This document shows, piece after piece, positions 9,833 through 21,616 of a stretch of DNA of 64,000 bases (positions are counted from its first letter, which is position 1; each line of letters opens with the position of its first letter). Position numbers and translations under genes: made by a program. The stretch is from Ulva prolifera (taxonomy: Eukaryota > Chlorophyta > Ulvophyceae > Ulvales > Ulvaceae): NCBI GenBank assembly GCA_023078555.1, contig CM041201.1, positions 6,021,172-6,085,171 of the forward strand. Direction: 5' to 3'. The notes beneath the pieces were generated by a model. The model ran no database searches. It saw nothing but the letters and a program-made list of their open reading frames with translations, and had not been told where the DNA came from.

Positions 9833-10364
9833 GTTTTACTGGTCGGACATGAATAACAATGCGCGGATGTTTAATAGTGATGTACATGTTGACGGCCGAT
9901 ATCACATCAAGTGCCAATAGAGGCTCATTTGGATGGACTAAATCCGCTGCCGTGGGCAGCGAAGCCACTACTGTGAACTTCACTGTAATTACCCGTCGTC
10001 CTACCCGAGCACTTAATGAGACAATTCCTATGCATGGTGCCTCCGATGCTGAAATTCCAACCGTTACGCTACGTGCAGATAGGATGGGGATGTTATGGCG
10101 CTCCAAAAATCCATGAGTAATCATGCTATGGTTTGCTGCCGTGTCCACCAACGCCCTGGCGAAGTGGTTGTGAATGCGCGTGGGCATCGTGCATATAAGA
10201 TCGACAAAACTCGCTTGTTGTGCCAAAACCGACGCTGCTGCATTGTTGGTTGGTAAAATTGACACACGCTGGTTCGTGATCATTGTGCGTACGTGGTACT
10301 TTTGATGTCTCGGGACAGGGTTGCCCGACACATACTCTAGCAAATGCCGTGCTTCGTCAAGCAT
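9756..10364 (-). pseudogene. Ty3/gypsy aspartic protease region
   Basis: The minus-strand frame contains ARALVDTAANHSMITHGFL followed by hydrophobic strands, as in retropepsin-like domains. The usual DS/TGA signature reads DTAA here, so the conserved Gly is replaced. It overlaps the RT-linker frame for about 75 nt. It would cleave the Gag-Pol precursor in a live element. Confidence 0.6.
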
Positions 10365-10540
10365 TGCAATGTCATGACGGGGAGTGTTGACGCAGAAACG
10401 GCACAGATGTTGACGAGTAAAAAAATTTGCGCAGGAATGACGACAGTAATGTTGTGTTCATGCATGTTTATGGTGTGCATGTGGCGAACTGCAGCCTGCG
10501 CCGCGTCTGTGCATGGAAGAGTCACTACAATATTTTATTT

Positions 10541-10595
10541 GCCTAGGTCAGCCTAGGTCATGTAGATCAAGCCTAGGTCATGTAGATCAAACAAG
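10541..10595 (+). repeat. Short tandem repeat GCCTAGGTCATGTAGATCAA
   Basis: Two full tandem copies of a 20-bp unit (from about 10550) preceded by a partial copy (CCTAGGTCA). Non-coding. Confidence 0.7.
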
Positions 10596-10647
10596 GATAG
10601 GGACCCAGACCTAAATGTGGAGTTCCAACAAGTCGCATGCAGTGGTA

Positions 10648-11826
10648 TTAACTTTCGTGCCACATTGTAAGGCTCAGCTGCCCATTGTGGGCACGCAATG
10701 GATGGCTTGCCAACTTCTCAGCGGACCTGTTGATCATGTTCGTGGCGTGACCGTTTGGCCTGAGTATCAGAGCCTCTTCGGTTGGGTTCGTACCGGTCCC
10801 TCTTGTTGTCGCAATTGCGGCACCGGGCTGAGTTGCAGTTCTGGGGCAGCGCGGTGAGGTTGCGCCGCATGTTGAAACCCTCCCCGAAGAATGCGTCACG
10901 AGACGCCTGCGGCACAAGTGACAGAAAAGTAGGGCAATGGCCGACCCGATGATGGCCAGCCTGGGGGCTGGTGTTATTCCTAGCCGACATGCATAACCAG
11001 CACTGCTTGAACGGATACAGGTAATGCATTCACATCATGCGTGTCGCCGTAAACAAAAAGGTGGGTTCAATTCCTGGAGGCAGTGGGTGCGTTGCTGTAG
11101 CTAATGCGCCATGGACCGAAGTAGGGCCACCCTGCAACTCAAGGGTAAGTGCCTTGCGCAGGTCGGCCGGCACCGCAGGATTCTGAACTAACTCTTGCAG
11201 CTATGGCCTAAACGTGGCCTCGTCCGTTGAGTTAGCCGTCTCTTTCAGCTGAGGGATAATTGGCTGCCTGGTGCCTTGTAGAGGACCTGAGGGAGCCGCG
11301 CGTTTCTGAAAACCATTGCGGTTGTTAGCCGGTGGGCCAGGTAAGATCGCGGCCGCGGCTTGCTGCTTGGGTTCGTGGGTGCCCGGTGCCTGCGATTGGA
11401 GACTGACATGGCATAATCGATCTTGCTATCAGGCGCATCACTTGTGTAACGTTTGACCGTATTGGCTGACTCGCGGACTTGTTGAAGCTATGTAACAGCC
11501 CATGTAATGAATGTGACAGCGGTCGCGTCCGCTTGAAACGTACTCATGCCCACTACCGGCTTCAATTATAAGTTAAATTTCTCCAGCAAAGTTGACATGG
11601 GTAAGAACATGCGCAAGGTGTCAGCTAATGCCGACTTGCAGGTAGGTTGCATTAGACGCTGCAGTTTTGTAAACAAAATGCAAGCAAAATCTGCATTGCA
11701 CTGCTTGCCTTGCATGTGCGTGTAAACCGGGAAAATTAATCGATAGTAAGTGTTGATGTGGTGCATAAGCTCATTAAAATCAGCAGAGTCGGTTGCGTCA
11801 TAGCTAAGCCTGGAAAAGCGGTACAC
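10648..11826 (-). pseudogene. Ty3/gypsy gag remnant
   Basis: Minus-strand frames upstream of the protease: 11826-11566 (YDATDSADFNELMHHINTYY) and 11029-10718, which contains CWLCMSARN...GHHRVGHC, a plausible spaced CCHC zinc knuckle. Position and knuckle support gag; sequence-level recognition is weak. Frames are broken. Confidence 0.45.
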
Positions 11827-13080
11827 CGATTGGGCATTTATTCCCGGTACATCGGAACATGTGGAACATGTTCCGGAATGTCATACATTTGAGACCCATG
11901 CAAATCGGAAACATGAAGCTACCAGCTAGCAAAGTTTAAATTAAAGCATTTGGTCTTTTGTAACTGATTTGCAACAGCTTTAGGCACATTGTGACAAGGT
12001 TTCAGTTGTGTTGGACCAGAGAGGGCTACTGTAGCGGTTATATACGATTTTCCAATCTCTCAAAACGGAGCTCAATGACATGTTGTGTTGCTGCAATTGA
12101 CACAATGTGATGAGACATCGGACCAACACAAGAAATATATCATTGGAAAGCACAGAACAAGTGCTTTCATAATTACAAAACAAAATAATTGAATGATCTG
12201 AATGCAAGTAAATAAGTGCTTGTGTAGCTGCCCCCTATGTGCAGCTCACTGCGCAGTTGTGTTCACAGCAATGCTCCCACAAAGCACTGAATTGAGCAAG
12301 TATATCGTCGAGTAAAGCTCAGGCAGTGAAGGTGGTCAAACATGGCTTCTCGTTGGTCAAACGACTGGTGTTTGATCAGGCTGGTTGTCAGTCTGAGACC
12401 TTTGCGACACTGACACCTTGCACACAGCATATCTTGCCTAGTCGTAGCCACACTGTCTAGAAGCATAGCAACCAGTGGTCTACCGTCCGCCGGAAAGTCA
12501 GGGCAAACTTTTTTTTTGGAAAAATTCCGGGCAGTTTTCTAGCACGGCGCCGGGGTACTCCGCTTGTCTGAACTGCTTACAAGAAGACTTGACGCACCGC
12601 GCGTAGAGTTGGTGTAAGGTTTAAGCATATGCATCTTGCGTTCTTCCGAGTGCTGTTGCATGTGATAGTCTTTCTTCCGTGTATGGTGAGCGACGAGCGA
12701 ATGCGCGGCGTAAGCCGCGCGTTTGCGAGGAGCCCCTCACTCCGATGTGACATTTAGAGTGGCCCTGACAGCCCGGGACAAACATAAATATGTTGTACAC
12801 CGATGCTACATTTGGTGCTCTTATTACCTTTGTGCCTAGCGAGAGTATACAGATGCCGCGTTGCACAGGGACAAACAACTCGCATGCGTGCAACACTCAA
12901 TTTTGCAGCACCGTTGTGTACAGTACATGAACCTGAACATTTGATAACTGAATTTTATGTGGCTCGAGGCCTCGGTAGCGCTGTTATGTTCTTATCAGCG
13001 CTCACACACGGAAAAGCGTAACGCGCACACTGCAATACAAGCACCGCGCGCACTGCAAACGACCTTAGGACTGACCGCAA
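11827..13080. other. No gene recognised
   Basis: Only short frames. Near 11841-11880 there are GGTACATCGG and GGAACATGTTCC palindromic phrases that recur around 13640-13790, hinting that 11.84-13.68 kb was inserted into, or rearranged within, the upstream part of the gypsy element. Confidence 0.3.
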
Positions 13081-13082
13081 CC

Positions 13083-13660
13083 TCATAAATCTGAAGAATA
13101 CCGTAGTAAATGTAACGGTTCCTCAGAGTCTGTCTCCAAAATCGAAAGTTTGATGAGATTTAGTCGGCTGTCCCGTCTAGTGGGCACAGAAATGACGAAT
13201 TGGCAAAATATGATCAATGTGTGTCCCGAAGCGAGGGCTTCTCGTCGCTGTCGCGACGGAGGGCAAACCACTGAGTGTGCATGATTGTCCCGTCCCTGCC
13301 AGTGATTCAGTACAGTGACGGTACATGGACTGTCCTATGCCCTGTCCTAGCTGGCTCAGCGACGTCGTCGTCGGGCTGTTGTCTCGTCGACACAGCTTTC
13401 GCTCTTAGCGTGCACTCGAACGTGCTGTCAAATCAGATGATCAGGCAATGATACCCTGATGTTGACGAGGGTCTAAAGTATGGAATGTGTGTGTCCCGAC
13501 CTTCACAGCGTGTTTCTGACGAGTCACGATAATATTCATATGCATGTCTGTCCCTGTAGCCACAGCAGCGACGGCTCCAAAAACAATGAAAATGGTTTTC
13601 GTGTCTTGTCCCCGCGGATCTCGCAATGAACCTTTACATTTACTACGGTATTCCGAACAT
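13083..13660. repeat. Sequence bounded by short inverted repeats
   Basis: AATACCGTAGTAAATGTAAC (13097 onward) is repeated in inverse at 13629-13653 with one mismatch over 25 nt. Both arms encode EPLHLLRYS, reading outward to inward in opposite directions. Could be the ends of a small DNA element of about 560 bp or two inverted copies of a fragment. No transposase recognised. Confidence 0.4.
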
Positions 13661-13689
13661 CGGAACATTGCCACTCCAATATGTACCGG

Positions 13690-15261
13690 TCAACGGTACA
13701 TCGAGAGACACCCAACTGTTCTTCGTATCCCGCATTTTGCCAACATACCGGTAATGTACCACATATTTTTGTACCGGTACATACCAGCCTTAGTCATAGC
13801 GCTGCCACGCTCAATATTATGCCTGAACTGACCGCTGGTGAAGTAAAAATCTCTAATCACTTCTAACCACTGTCGGACAATGCATTCAGGGTTTAAAGCA
13901 GCTTCTTGTGCAACTCTAACATGTTGGTCGGTGCGAGAAAAGTGGTGGTCAGATGATGTATGACTTGCTTCTTTGATAATTGCAAATAATTTGCGCGTGC
14001 ATGTAAAACATCGCTCTGGTACTTGTGCCAGCGTAATTCGGATAGGGGGTCGCCGCGCAACACGGTTGCAGTGGGCATGTGAAAAGACGAAGAGGTACAT
14101 TGAGCATTGCGAAACCATGTATTTGAGCTGTCATCAAGAAAATTCGGGTTACTCTCAGGCAGTGATGAATGGATGGGTGAGATTGATTGCACCTGGGTAG
14201 GGCTGTAAATTTACCTTCTGGGGGCATGATTTAACGTTAATTAACAAAGCTAAGTTAAATAAAAGTAAAATAGGCAAAAAAAAACTGTTCTTTAAACGCG
14301 TTTTAAACTAATGTTTTCCAGCTTTACCTGTAAAACTGTTCAACATGTCGAGGAGGCAGTTTCAGCCAATTGCACGGCACAAACACGGCACAAACATGTC
14401 AACAGCCACCTAGATACACCTATTGCACCGCCTATCAATTATCCGCGTCTCCTAAGCAACTTGACGACGATGGAGATGTTCCTAGGCTATCAGAGTGTAG
14501 GCCACATGCTACAGCACCCTCGTCCTAGCACACCAGCTTCCTCATACACTTCATCAACAAAACCAAGCGGATTTTCAAAACATCGAATTTCGTCAACAGC
14601 TGCATCATTATCGCCTAGGCGATGGAGGTTCATTTTGGCGTGCTCTGTCGTTGCCATCGTACTTTGTTTCATCATGACCACCGTGCTTTGTTAGTGATAT
14701 TTGTCCTATGAGGTCGATCAAAGCCATTTGAAAACAGCCCTTTTTGGCTTCAACTGTGATTGTAAAGCACCCTTAAAGTTAAAATGCGTTAACGTAAAAT
14801 AAAAGTAAAATGACCCCTTTAAAGCCTCGAAATCGTTTTAACGTTAAGATTGTAAAGTAAAATAGCATTTTAAAGTACGTTACAATGGGGGTCAAGTTAA
14901 ATTTACAGCTCTGCACCTGGGTGGTGACGCTTGCCGAGCAGTCCCGATACTGCTGTGCCTCCGCCTTGGTACTCTCGCAAACGTGGACCGTTGGAAACAG
15001 TTCAGACACACTTTTGATACAATAACGTGCACGAGTAAGCGCATGCTATACAGCGTGAACAATACTAAAAACTTTTGGCTCAGCGGCTTTCACAAGATTA
15101 ATCAACGCAACGCCATGGCTGGTAACAACGGGCGTGGTGCGTAACTTCGCAGCCCGCTTGTTGAGACCTATCGGTGTGGTCACGGGTAACAGACCTCGAT
15201 GGCGGTAATTGGAAGAAATGATGGGACATTTCGCCGCAGCACGAGGGCGGTATAGGCACAA
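13690..15261 (-). pseudogene. Unassigned minus-strand reading frame interrupted by the hAT element
   Basis: The frame from about 15200 to 13893 reads GVALINLVKAAEPKVFSIVH, one TAG, then SVSELFPTVHVCESTKAEAQ, VTTQV, and after removal of the 716-bp hAT insert (with one 8-bp target copy) QSISPIHSSLPESNPNFLDD and ELRWHKYQSDVLHARANYLQ. The frame continues through the target site, so the insertion hit a once-coding sequence. Not recognised; its position and strand suggest 5' (gag) sequence of the gypsy element at 5-11.8 kb. Confidence 0.4.
14198..14913. mobile_element. Non-autonomous hAT-type DNA transposon, 716 bp
   Basis: Left end TAGGGCTGTAAATTTACCTT; inverted right end CAGAGCTGTAAATTTAACTT. 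It is flanked by identical 8-bp CACCTGGG (14190-14197 and 14914-14921). An 8-bp duplication plus YAGRGNTG termini is the hAT signature. The ends are AT-rich and full of TTAACGTTAA-like palindromes. The one long frame inside (14311-14694 plus, 127 codons) has no transposase motif, so it would need a transposase in trans. Confidence 0.82.
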
Positions 15262-15309
15262 TCAGAACAGGGATACAATCACACGCACATATGCGAGGTG
15301 CCAGTGCAG

Positions 15310-15423
15310 ATATGGATGGCGCCCAAACCAGACTACTATTAAGCGTGTCTGGTCCCAGCAAGCGCTCAGTATAAATACCGGGGTGTGTGCGCCCAAGTCA
15401 ATCCCCCTGTCAAAGCTGACCTC
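15310..15423 (+). mobile_element. R-family LTR fragment, copy 3 (cut by copia)
   Basis: GGTCCCAGCAAGCGCTCAG then TATAAATACC (15370-15379) and GTGTGCGCCCAAGTC match copy 1 at 3426-3480. It is cut at 15424 by the copia LTR. The phrase ATGCGCTAGTGTGAGAGATA TCTCACAACA at 18992-19026 matches the R 3' end, so the rest of this copy may resume after the copia insertion at about 18575. Confidence 0.5.
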
Positions 15424-15771
15424 TGTCACAATGCATGCGCCTGCGGGCAGCAGCGTGGTGACAAGTGCACCCATGCACGATCGGTCTGCGGATCAGGTCC
15501 AGAGATAAGCCGCCAGCAGGATTGTCCCGGAGTAGTGAGGGAGATCCTCCGAGGATCTCCCGCCGTAATCTTGACTATTCAGTGTGCATATATGGCTGTG
15601 CACACAGAGAGCTGTAACCATTCTCCTCACTGTTTCATGGTACTAGCAGTACCCGATCTCTCCCTCGCATTCCTCGGTTCTACCTCTGTGCGCAGCAGGT
15701 ATGGAATGCTGGTTATGTGACTTGACTTAAGACTGCGCGTCTGACCTGCAGATAGATAGACATTTCTGACA
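15424..15771 (+). mobile_element. 5' LTR of copia element 1 (family C)
   Basis: 348 bp, TGTCACAATGCATG to TTTCTGACA. It is followed at once by TGGTATCGATGAATG, a primer-binding site of the initiator-Met type used by Ty1/copia elements. Shares the CATATATGG box, the GGAGATCC/GGATCTCC hairpin and the CTGTGCGCAGCAGGTATG block with all other family C LTRs here. Confidence 0.85.
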
Positions 15772-18246
15772 TGGTATCGATGAATGTTTGTGTTATGTCT
15801 TATGGTCTTGTTCAGGAAGCCGTCGGCCAAAGTCTGTGCGCAGACACGGCAGGCATTCCACTGTTCTGTCGGCGCTCAGACCGCGGTCACAAGCGCAGGC
15901 ATCATTAAGTGATCTCGTAGTATATTGTTATTAGAAACAATTCGAGAAGCTTTTTAATGATCAGCGCTGGGAAAAGCGAATGCGTTCGCTTATTTTCTCA
16001 ACCTGTCGGCTTGCGAGCCATCCCATCGGTTACTTGCTGCGCGCGACAAACTACCGTCCGTCCTACTGCAAGATGTCTAACCTCAATCTCTCTAACGCCA
16101 ACTCTCCTCGCGAGGAGAGGCAAGACGAGGCTGATCAGCAGTACTCGTCGACAGGGACGCAGCGCCCTGAAGGAGAACATCCCGCGGGCATGTTACTTCG
16201 TGGCGGACGAATTATCCGACCACGTCCCTCTTCCCAGACTGGGCAGAGTAGTCAGCAGGTGCATTTTTCCTCTCATGTTGTGAACGATCATGGTCACACT
16301 GAGTCTCTCATCACACTCGAGACGTTGACCGAAGCGCTGCGAGCGTCTCAGGGTCATAGCGAGCCTGATTTGACGAAAGGAAAACTGCCTGAGTGGAACT
16401 GTAAGACCGAAAGCTTCGTTGCGTACGAGCAGAAAGTCTTCTTGTGGTTGGGTCAGATTGAGCTAGACCATCTGCTGCAGCACGCACCGTCCGCGGACGA
16501 ACAGCGTGTCCATGCTAGAGCAAGGACTCAAGTCCTTATGTCTTTGCCTGACGCGGATAGGACCACTGTCTATCGCATGTCACATCTGTGTGAAGCATGG
16601 GCCTACCTGACTGCAAAGTATAGGCCTAGCACTGAAGCCGAAATCCACAGACTGTGGAGTCGCTTCAACTCATTGTCACAGAAAAATAGAGATGTTGGGT
16701 CTTACTGTGGTGATGTGATGAGTGTGTACACTCAACTGGAGGCACTAGGTGCCGATGTGGGCCAGCGATGGCTTTGTTTGAAACTTGTAGAAGTGGGGGG
16801 GGAGTTCAACGCTGTGCGCGGCGAGGTTCTGCACTCCTCCCCTCATGTTATCATCGCACGTTTGGCTGAGCATGCTGATTTGCTCAAGCAGCAGCGGCTG
16901 CAGGCTAGGTCTGGGGCGCCTGCGGGCAAGCCAGGCCAAGGCTGGCGCAATCAGCAGCGAGGCGAAGGTCCTGCAGATGCCGCGCTCGACGCTGGCAAGG
17001 CTCGTCGCGAGGAGACCAGGACCTGCTTCTTCTGCAAGAAGAAGGGACACTTGCGTGCGAGCTGCCCCCAGCGCAAACAGGCCGCGGCCAAAGATGTTTG
17101 TGCTGAAGAGCTGCCTGAAGAATTCCCGGATCACGATGCGTTGAAACCGTGGAATTTCATTATAGATAGCGGTTCTGATATTTATAATGTAGGCAATCGC
17201 GACATGTTTAGCGAGTATGGTCCGTGCCAGAGGACTGCCAATCCCGCGGGACCAGGCAAGATCCCCATTATGGGCAGGGGAACCATTTAGGTGAACCTTG
17301 GCACTTATGTGGATGAGCATGGGAATAAGCATCCACTGGATGTGGAAATCCCGGGTGTGTACTATGCCTCTGAGTGTCCGTACAACATACTGAGTACTAT
17401 GGGTCTTCGTCATGAGCAATTGTACTGAGACACGCGTAGAAGTGTGTTGTATGTCCCCGGTTTCGGAGATATGGCTACTGGTATCGAGGATGCGTCCAAA
17501 TACCAGGAGCTGGATGAGGATACATGTCGTGTTTTTGCTTTCAAAATGTGTTCCATCAAGAAGCCTGTTCTTGAGGATCATCCTGTCAATAGGGGAGTGG
17601 TCTAGTCTGACCAGAGCAGTTCGACCTCTGTTGTGGAGGATCAACAATAGTGGTGTCATGTGGCCGCTGTGGCGATTGACCTGAAGCGCCCCAATGCTGG
17701 GGAAGCTGAGGTCCCACATGATGCTTACTTGGTGGAACCTGCATTCCTTGCTCATTTGTCGTTTCACCAGTCGACTTGGGTCTTGAAGCGGATGCAGTCA
17801 AATAGTGATTTTTATGGTGACCTGAATTTGAAAGTTGACCCCGAGCCAATGGGGAATCGTTGTCACAGCTGCAGAATTGGCAAAGTGCCTGCGGGCAGAA
17901 TCTCAGCCAATAATCGTGAGCTCTTAGGCCAGGCGAAATACCCTGGCGAGCAATTGCATGCTGATTTGGCCGGTCCCATCACTCCAGTTGGGATCGGCGG
18001 TGTGAAATATGTTTTGTTTGTGATGTGCGCCTTCACCCGTTATACTTTCATTGTCGGTTTGCGTAAAATGAGTGAGGCTGCGGCCATGATCTCTTACATC
18101 ATTGAGCGCATTCGGGTAAATGTGGTGAAGCCAGGTGAACCGGGTGTGCGCATCCTTCACACCGACAAAGGGAGAGTTCATGGTTGAGGCCTTAAAGCTC
18201 TACCTCCAGCATCGTGGCATCACTCACCGCACCACCACCACAGCTG
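15772..18246 (+). pseudogene. Copia element 1: gag-pro-int, broken and truncated
   Basis: Polyprotein start ATG at 16073 (MSNLNLSNANSPREE), the conserved start in the family. Gag follows (KLPEWNCKTESFVAYEQK), a zinc knuckle CFFCKKKGHLRASC and a protease DSGS (about 17167). Nonsense codons: TAG at 17288, TGA near 17427, TAG near 17603 and 17647. The integrase zinc region and first Asp (LHADLAGP) are readable to HTDKG, where a 2-nt deletion (about 18168) shifts the frame. At about 18246 the sequence jumps into an inverted LTR fragment; RT and RNase H are missing. Closely similar to the intact element at 38.1 kb. Confidence 0.85.
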
Positions 18247-18574
18247 GTGAGACGCGCAGGCTTAAGTCAGGTCAGGTAACCAGCATTCCATACCTGCTGC
18301 GCACAGAGGTAGAACCGAGGAATGTGAGGGAGAGATCAGATACTGCTAGTACCGTGAAACAGTGAGAAGACTGGTTACGTATCATAGTGTGCACATCCTT
18401 ATCTGCACACTGAACACTCAAGGTTACGGCGGGAGGTCCTCGCGGGATCTCCCTCACTACATCGGGACAATCCCGCTGGCGCCTTACCCCTGCACTGCGA
18501 TCCGCAGATCGATCGTGCATGGGTCGTGCACCTGTCACCACGCTGCTGCCCGCAAGCGCATGCATTGTGAAAAG
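18246..18574 (-). mobile_element. Inverted family C LTR fragment
   Basis: The minus-strand LTR starts (mutated to TTTCACAATGCATGCG) at about 18574 and is truncated at GCGCGTCT where it meets the integrase sequence. With 15424-15771 it forms inverted LTRs around a 2.5-kb interior, not the direct repeats of a normal element. Confidence 0.75.
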
Positions 18575-19030
18575 AACCTGACATGAGGGTAAGGCTGCGC
18601 ACGTAATTCGTGGGCAGCTCTGGGTGGCAGTACAGATATTATCGTGCATGCCAACCCTGGAGCCCGCCGGGCGGACCCTGTGTGAAGGCGGTAATGCATA
18701 CAGTAAGACGTAATATGTGCAGTATCGAGTCGGCTAGCCGCATAAAGCCATAATAAGCCTATGACGTGACACATTGTGCCGGGAGAAGGCTGTACACAAC
18801 GCTGATGCAGCGTGCACGTAAGGCTGGTGGATGCATGCAGTCACACGTGGCGAGTGCAGGCTCGTAAGCCCGCTGAGTGTACGTGTGATCACACTGTGTA
18901 CAACTCGATCGGTAATTTGTAAGTTATGCGTGTGCGACCGTCCACATGGCTGGATAAGTCGCTACGCATATAAGAAAAGGTGATAATTGTGCCAGCATGC
19001 GCTAGTGTGAGAGATATCTCACAACACCAC
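18575..19030 (+). repeat. Possible continuation of R copy 3
   Basis: Mostly unrecognised. The last 35 bp (GCCAGCATGCGCTAGTGTGA then GAGATATCTCACAACA) match the R-family 3' terminus at 4041-4075 and 21582-21616. No coding signal. Confidence 0.35.
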
Positions 19031-19278
19031 TCCTTCACGCCAAGCAGTCCTAATCAGTCGGAACGGACAGGGCATGCCAAAATGGCAAGCTTAAACGACT
19101 TGTAATTGGTGAAAAATCATGAGTCAGATCAAGCAGGGGCTTGGCGACTTGAGGTCCGAGCCAGACCAACAATGTCATGGCCGCCGGGCAAAGTATTACA
19201 AAAGAGTGAATGGGAGCAGGCAAACACCAAAACCGAATCTCATCCGAATTAGCAGCAACACATACACAAACGATAACA

Positions 19279-19913
19279 CTACAATCGCACCCACACCTCA
19301 GTCCGGCGGGATCGCGTCCTCCCGGCCTGCCTCATACCGCAACCCCTACTCACGAGACATGACAAGCCCAGACTTCTGTTACATGTCCACATTGCCCCGC
19401 TGCAACGACACCGATAGCACCCGCAGTGCCCACTGGACAAACGTGCCTTTGGAGATGCGCCCACTAGCAGCAGCCACATGCCCCAACTGGCCGACGAACC
19501 TCACGGCAGCCTTGCCCATGAAGCCGCACGATTCGACGGCAAACGGAACAAATCGGAACGCGGCATGATCAAGCACGTCCCGCTGGAAGCGGTCCCGCTT
19601 CCTATTCTCTGCCCGCTCCGCCGTCTCACCCGTTACCCGTGCCGCCGCGGCCACGTACGAGGCCGCCAGCGCATGCGTGACCACGACGTCCACAACAGCC
19701 ATGTCCAGGCGCGGCATGACCAAAACGATGTCCCCGCGGCGATTTAGCTCCACACCCGCACCCCAAGCAAGGGCACGGTAGAGCGGCTCCAGTGCGGACT
19801 GTAAGTGGCGACCAGGCGCAAGGCTCGAGACAGGCGCATCTGGGTCTCCTTTGCCACCTTCTTGCCGACCATGGCATGGTCCGGTTCGGCGGCACCACCA
19901 ACACTGCATTTGC

Positions 19914-19944
<31 letters not shown>

Positions 19945-20035
19945 CGTCGGGACGCGGAATCGCGGGCGGTGCCACACCGCCAAGACAAACATGTCGTCGC
20001 CCAGGGTGAGAACGCCGCCCGGCAAAGCGGAGGAA

Positions 20036-20069
<34 letters not shown>

Positions 20070-20164
20070 ACGAGTTCCTGAGCCACGCCGCTTCCCGCCT
20101 GCCAGCCGGCGTGTTGAGGTTGATGCACTAGAGTTTGAGTTTTTAAAAGGGGGCGATACATCAC
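19279..20164 (-). pseudogene. Non-LTR retrotransposon C-terminal fragment (copy 2)
   Basis: The minus-strand frame reads GVELNRRGDIVLVMPRLD, VDVVVTHALAASYVAAA, FRFVPFAVESCGFMGKAAVR and ALRVLSVSLQRGN. This is the domain after RT in a group of algal and protist non-LTR elements, the same as at 59.3-59.7 kb. Two homopolymer runs (C31, G26) lie in its upstream part and translate as Gly and Pro tracts. Further upstream (20182-20643 minus) an open frame of 153 codons may continue it but was not recognised. Confidence 0.6.
19919..20068. repeat. G26 and C31 runs facing each other
   Basis: G26 at 19919-19944 and C31 at 20038-20068, with 93 bp between. On one strand they could pair into a very stable hairpin, and the G strand could form quadruplexes. 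Lengths are as printed; such runs are error-prone in assemblies. Confidence 0.9.
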
Positions 20165-20939
20165 AGGGGATTCCCCAGAGATTACTCAGCCCAGTACAAA
20201 TCCTGTCCAACAGGCTTCAGTTGCGAGTTCTGCTGGGATCGCCTGTTTTCCAGGTGGGATGACCTTATCACAAAATCCGCCGCGGCCATGTACGAGGAAA
20301 ATGAGTTGTGAAAGTAATTTGCGCACGGGGCCCCAATCATGTGCGCATAGAAATCCACCCTGCGCCTTACGGGCACCCTTAAAAGCCTCCGTAGACAACT
20401 TCTTCTCCAGAGGTCGGAAGGGTACCTCGTCATCCGGCAGATCAGACTCAAAGAAAACCTGTCTGGCATCCTAGCACACAACCATGAACGCCGGCCTGTC
20501 AACGCAACAACACAATTCACCATAATGTTTTGCAGCCACAGCAGCATGCTAAACAGACGTCGAATAAAGTCCAAGTCCACCTGGGGAAAGCTAGCCAGGC
20601 CAGGATTCTGACATTGTTCTAAAGAAAATCCGAATCCACACATGTAACGATCGACTCACGAGCGGAGTCCCACGTAACCGGATCCTCCATGGCTTGGGCG
20701 GCTAATTCGCTGGCCATGTACAAGTGATAAAAGAATCATCAAGACAGAGACCTTAAGCTCACCGATACCTGTTGAGGTCTCTGAGACGCCGGGACGGAAC
20801 GGACCTACGGTGCTGCGCGAGGACAGCTGAATAACTGGGCTAAACGCCGCAGCACGAAGGCTATACATGCAAACAGATATAGAACAAAACAGATGTGAAA
20901 GGAAGCAAGAAGTCAATACATATGTGATGCACGAAAGGG

Positions 20940-21616
20940 TAGCGCCCCAACCAGATCACTGTAAAATGTGCCTGGTCCCAGCAAGCGCTCGGTGTAAGTA
21001 CTGATGGTGTCTCCGCCCAGGTCGTCCCCCTGTCACAGCTGGCCTCGCCGGATCGCGCAGAGCGCAGACCCAAGATCCCGAGTAACTGCGGGAGAAAGTA
21101 AACATGTGGTCTTCGGAGCCTGAAGGCTAATCGCACACTAATTTCGTGACTGCCGTGCCTTCTAACAGTGGGCATGCATGTGAAGCCCCAATCCTGCCGC
21201 GTAACATGCGTGAGTTCGCAAATATACATGGGAGGTCTGCATGCGACCCGGTCTGTAAGATACCAGTCTAGCTTGGGTAGGACATGACCGCTAATGCGCT
21301 GGTCCAAGTAATCCGATATAATACAGTGCCAACTAAACATGGCTACATAAGCTGGCCGAGTTGGTGCAATCGTAGCCACGTCTATCAAGGTGTCTGGCAT
21401 ACACGTATCATTGTGATTCGAGTGTACAAGACGCTGTATATAAATTGCGTGCACAGGTGTGCATAATAATAATTAATGTGATATATAATGTATAAGTGGT
21501 GTTGTACAAACGCCTGTACAAATTACGAGGGTAGCTGCAGTGGTCTGCGTTGCAGCCTTAGGTGTCTACAGGTGTGCCGCGCCAGCATGCGCCTAGTGAG
21601 ATGTATCTCACAACAA
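20940..21616 (+). mobile_element. LTR-like repeat family R, copy 2
   Basis: Same orientation as copy 1 and closely similar from CGCCCCAACCAGATCACTG to ATGTATCTCACAACA. The TATA position is mutated (GGTGTAAGTACTG). It abuts copia gag sequence at 21617, so its insertion or recombination removed the upstream part of that copia copy. The antisense frame 21454-20861 (197 codons) matches the antisense frame of copy 1. Confidence 0.55.

Noticed and set aside
19792..20262. Plus-strand 156-codon frame with Gly and Pro tracts
   Set aside because: It is the shadow of the minus-strand LINE fragment; the tracts are translations of homopolymer runs.
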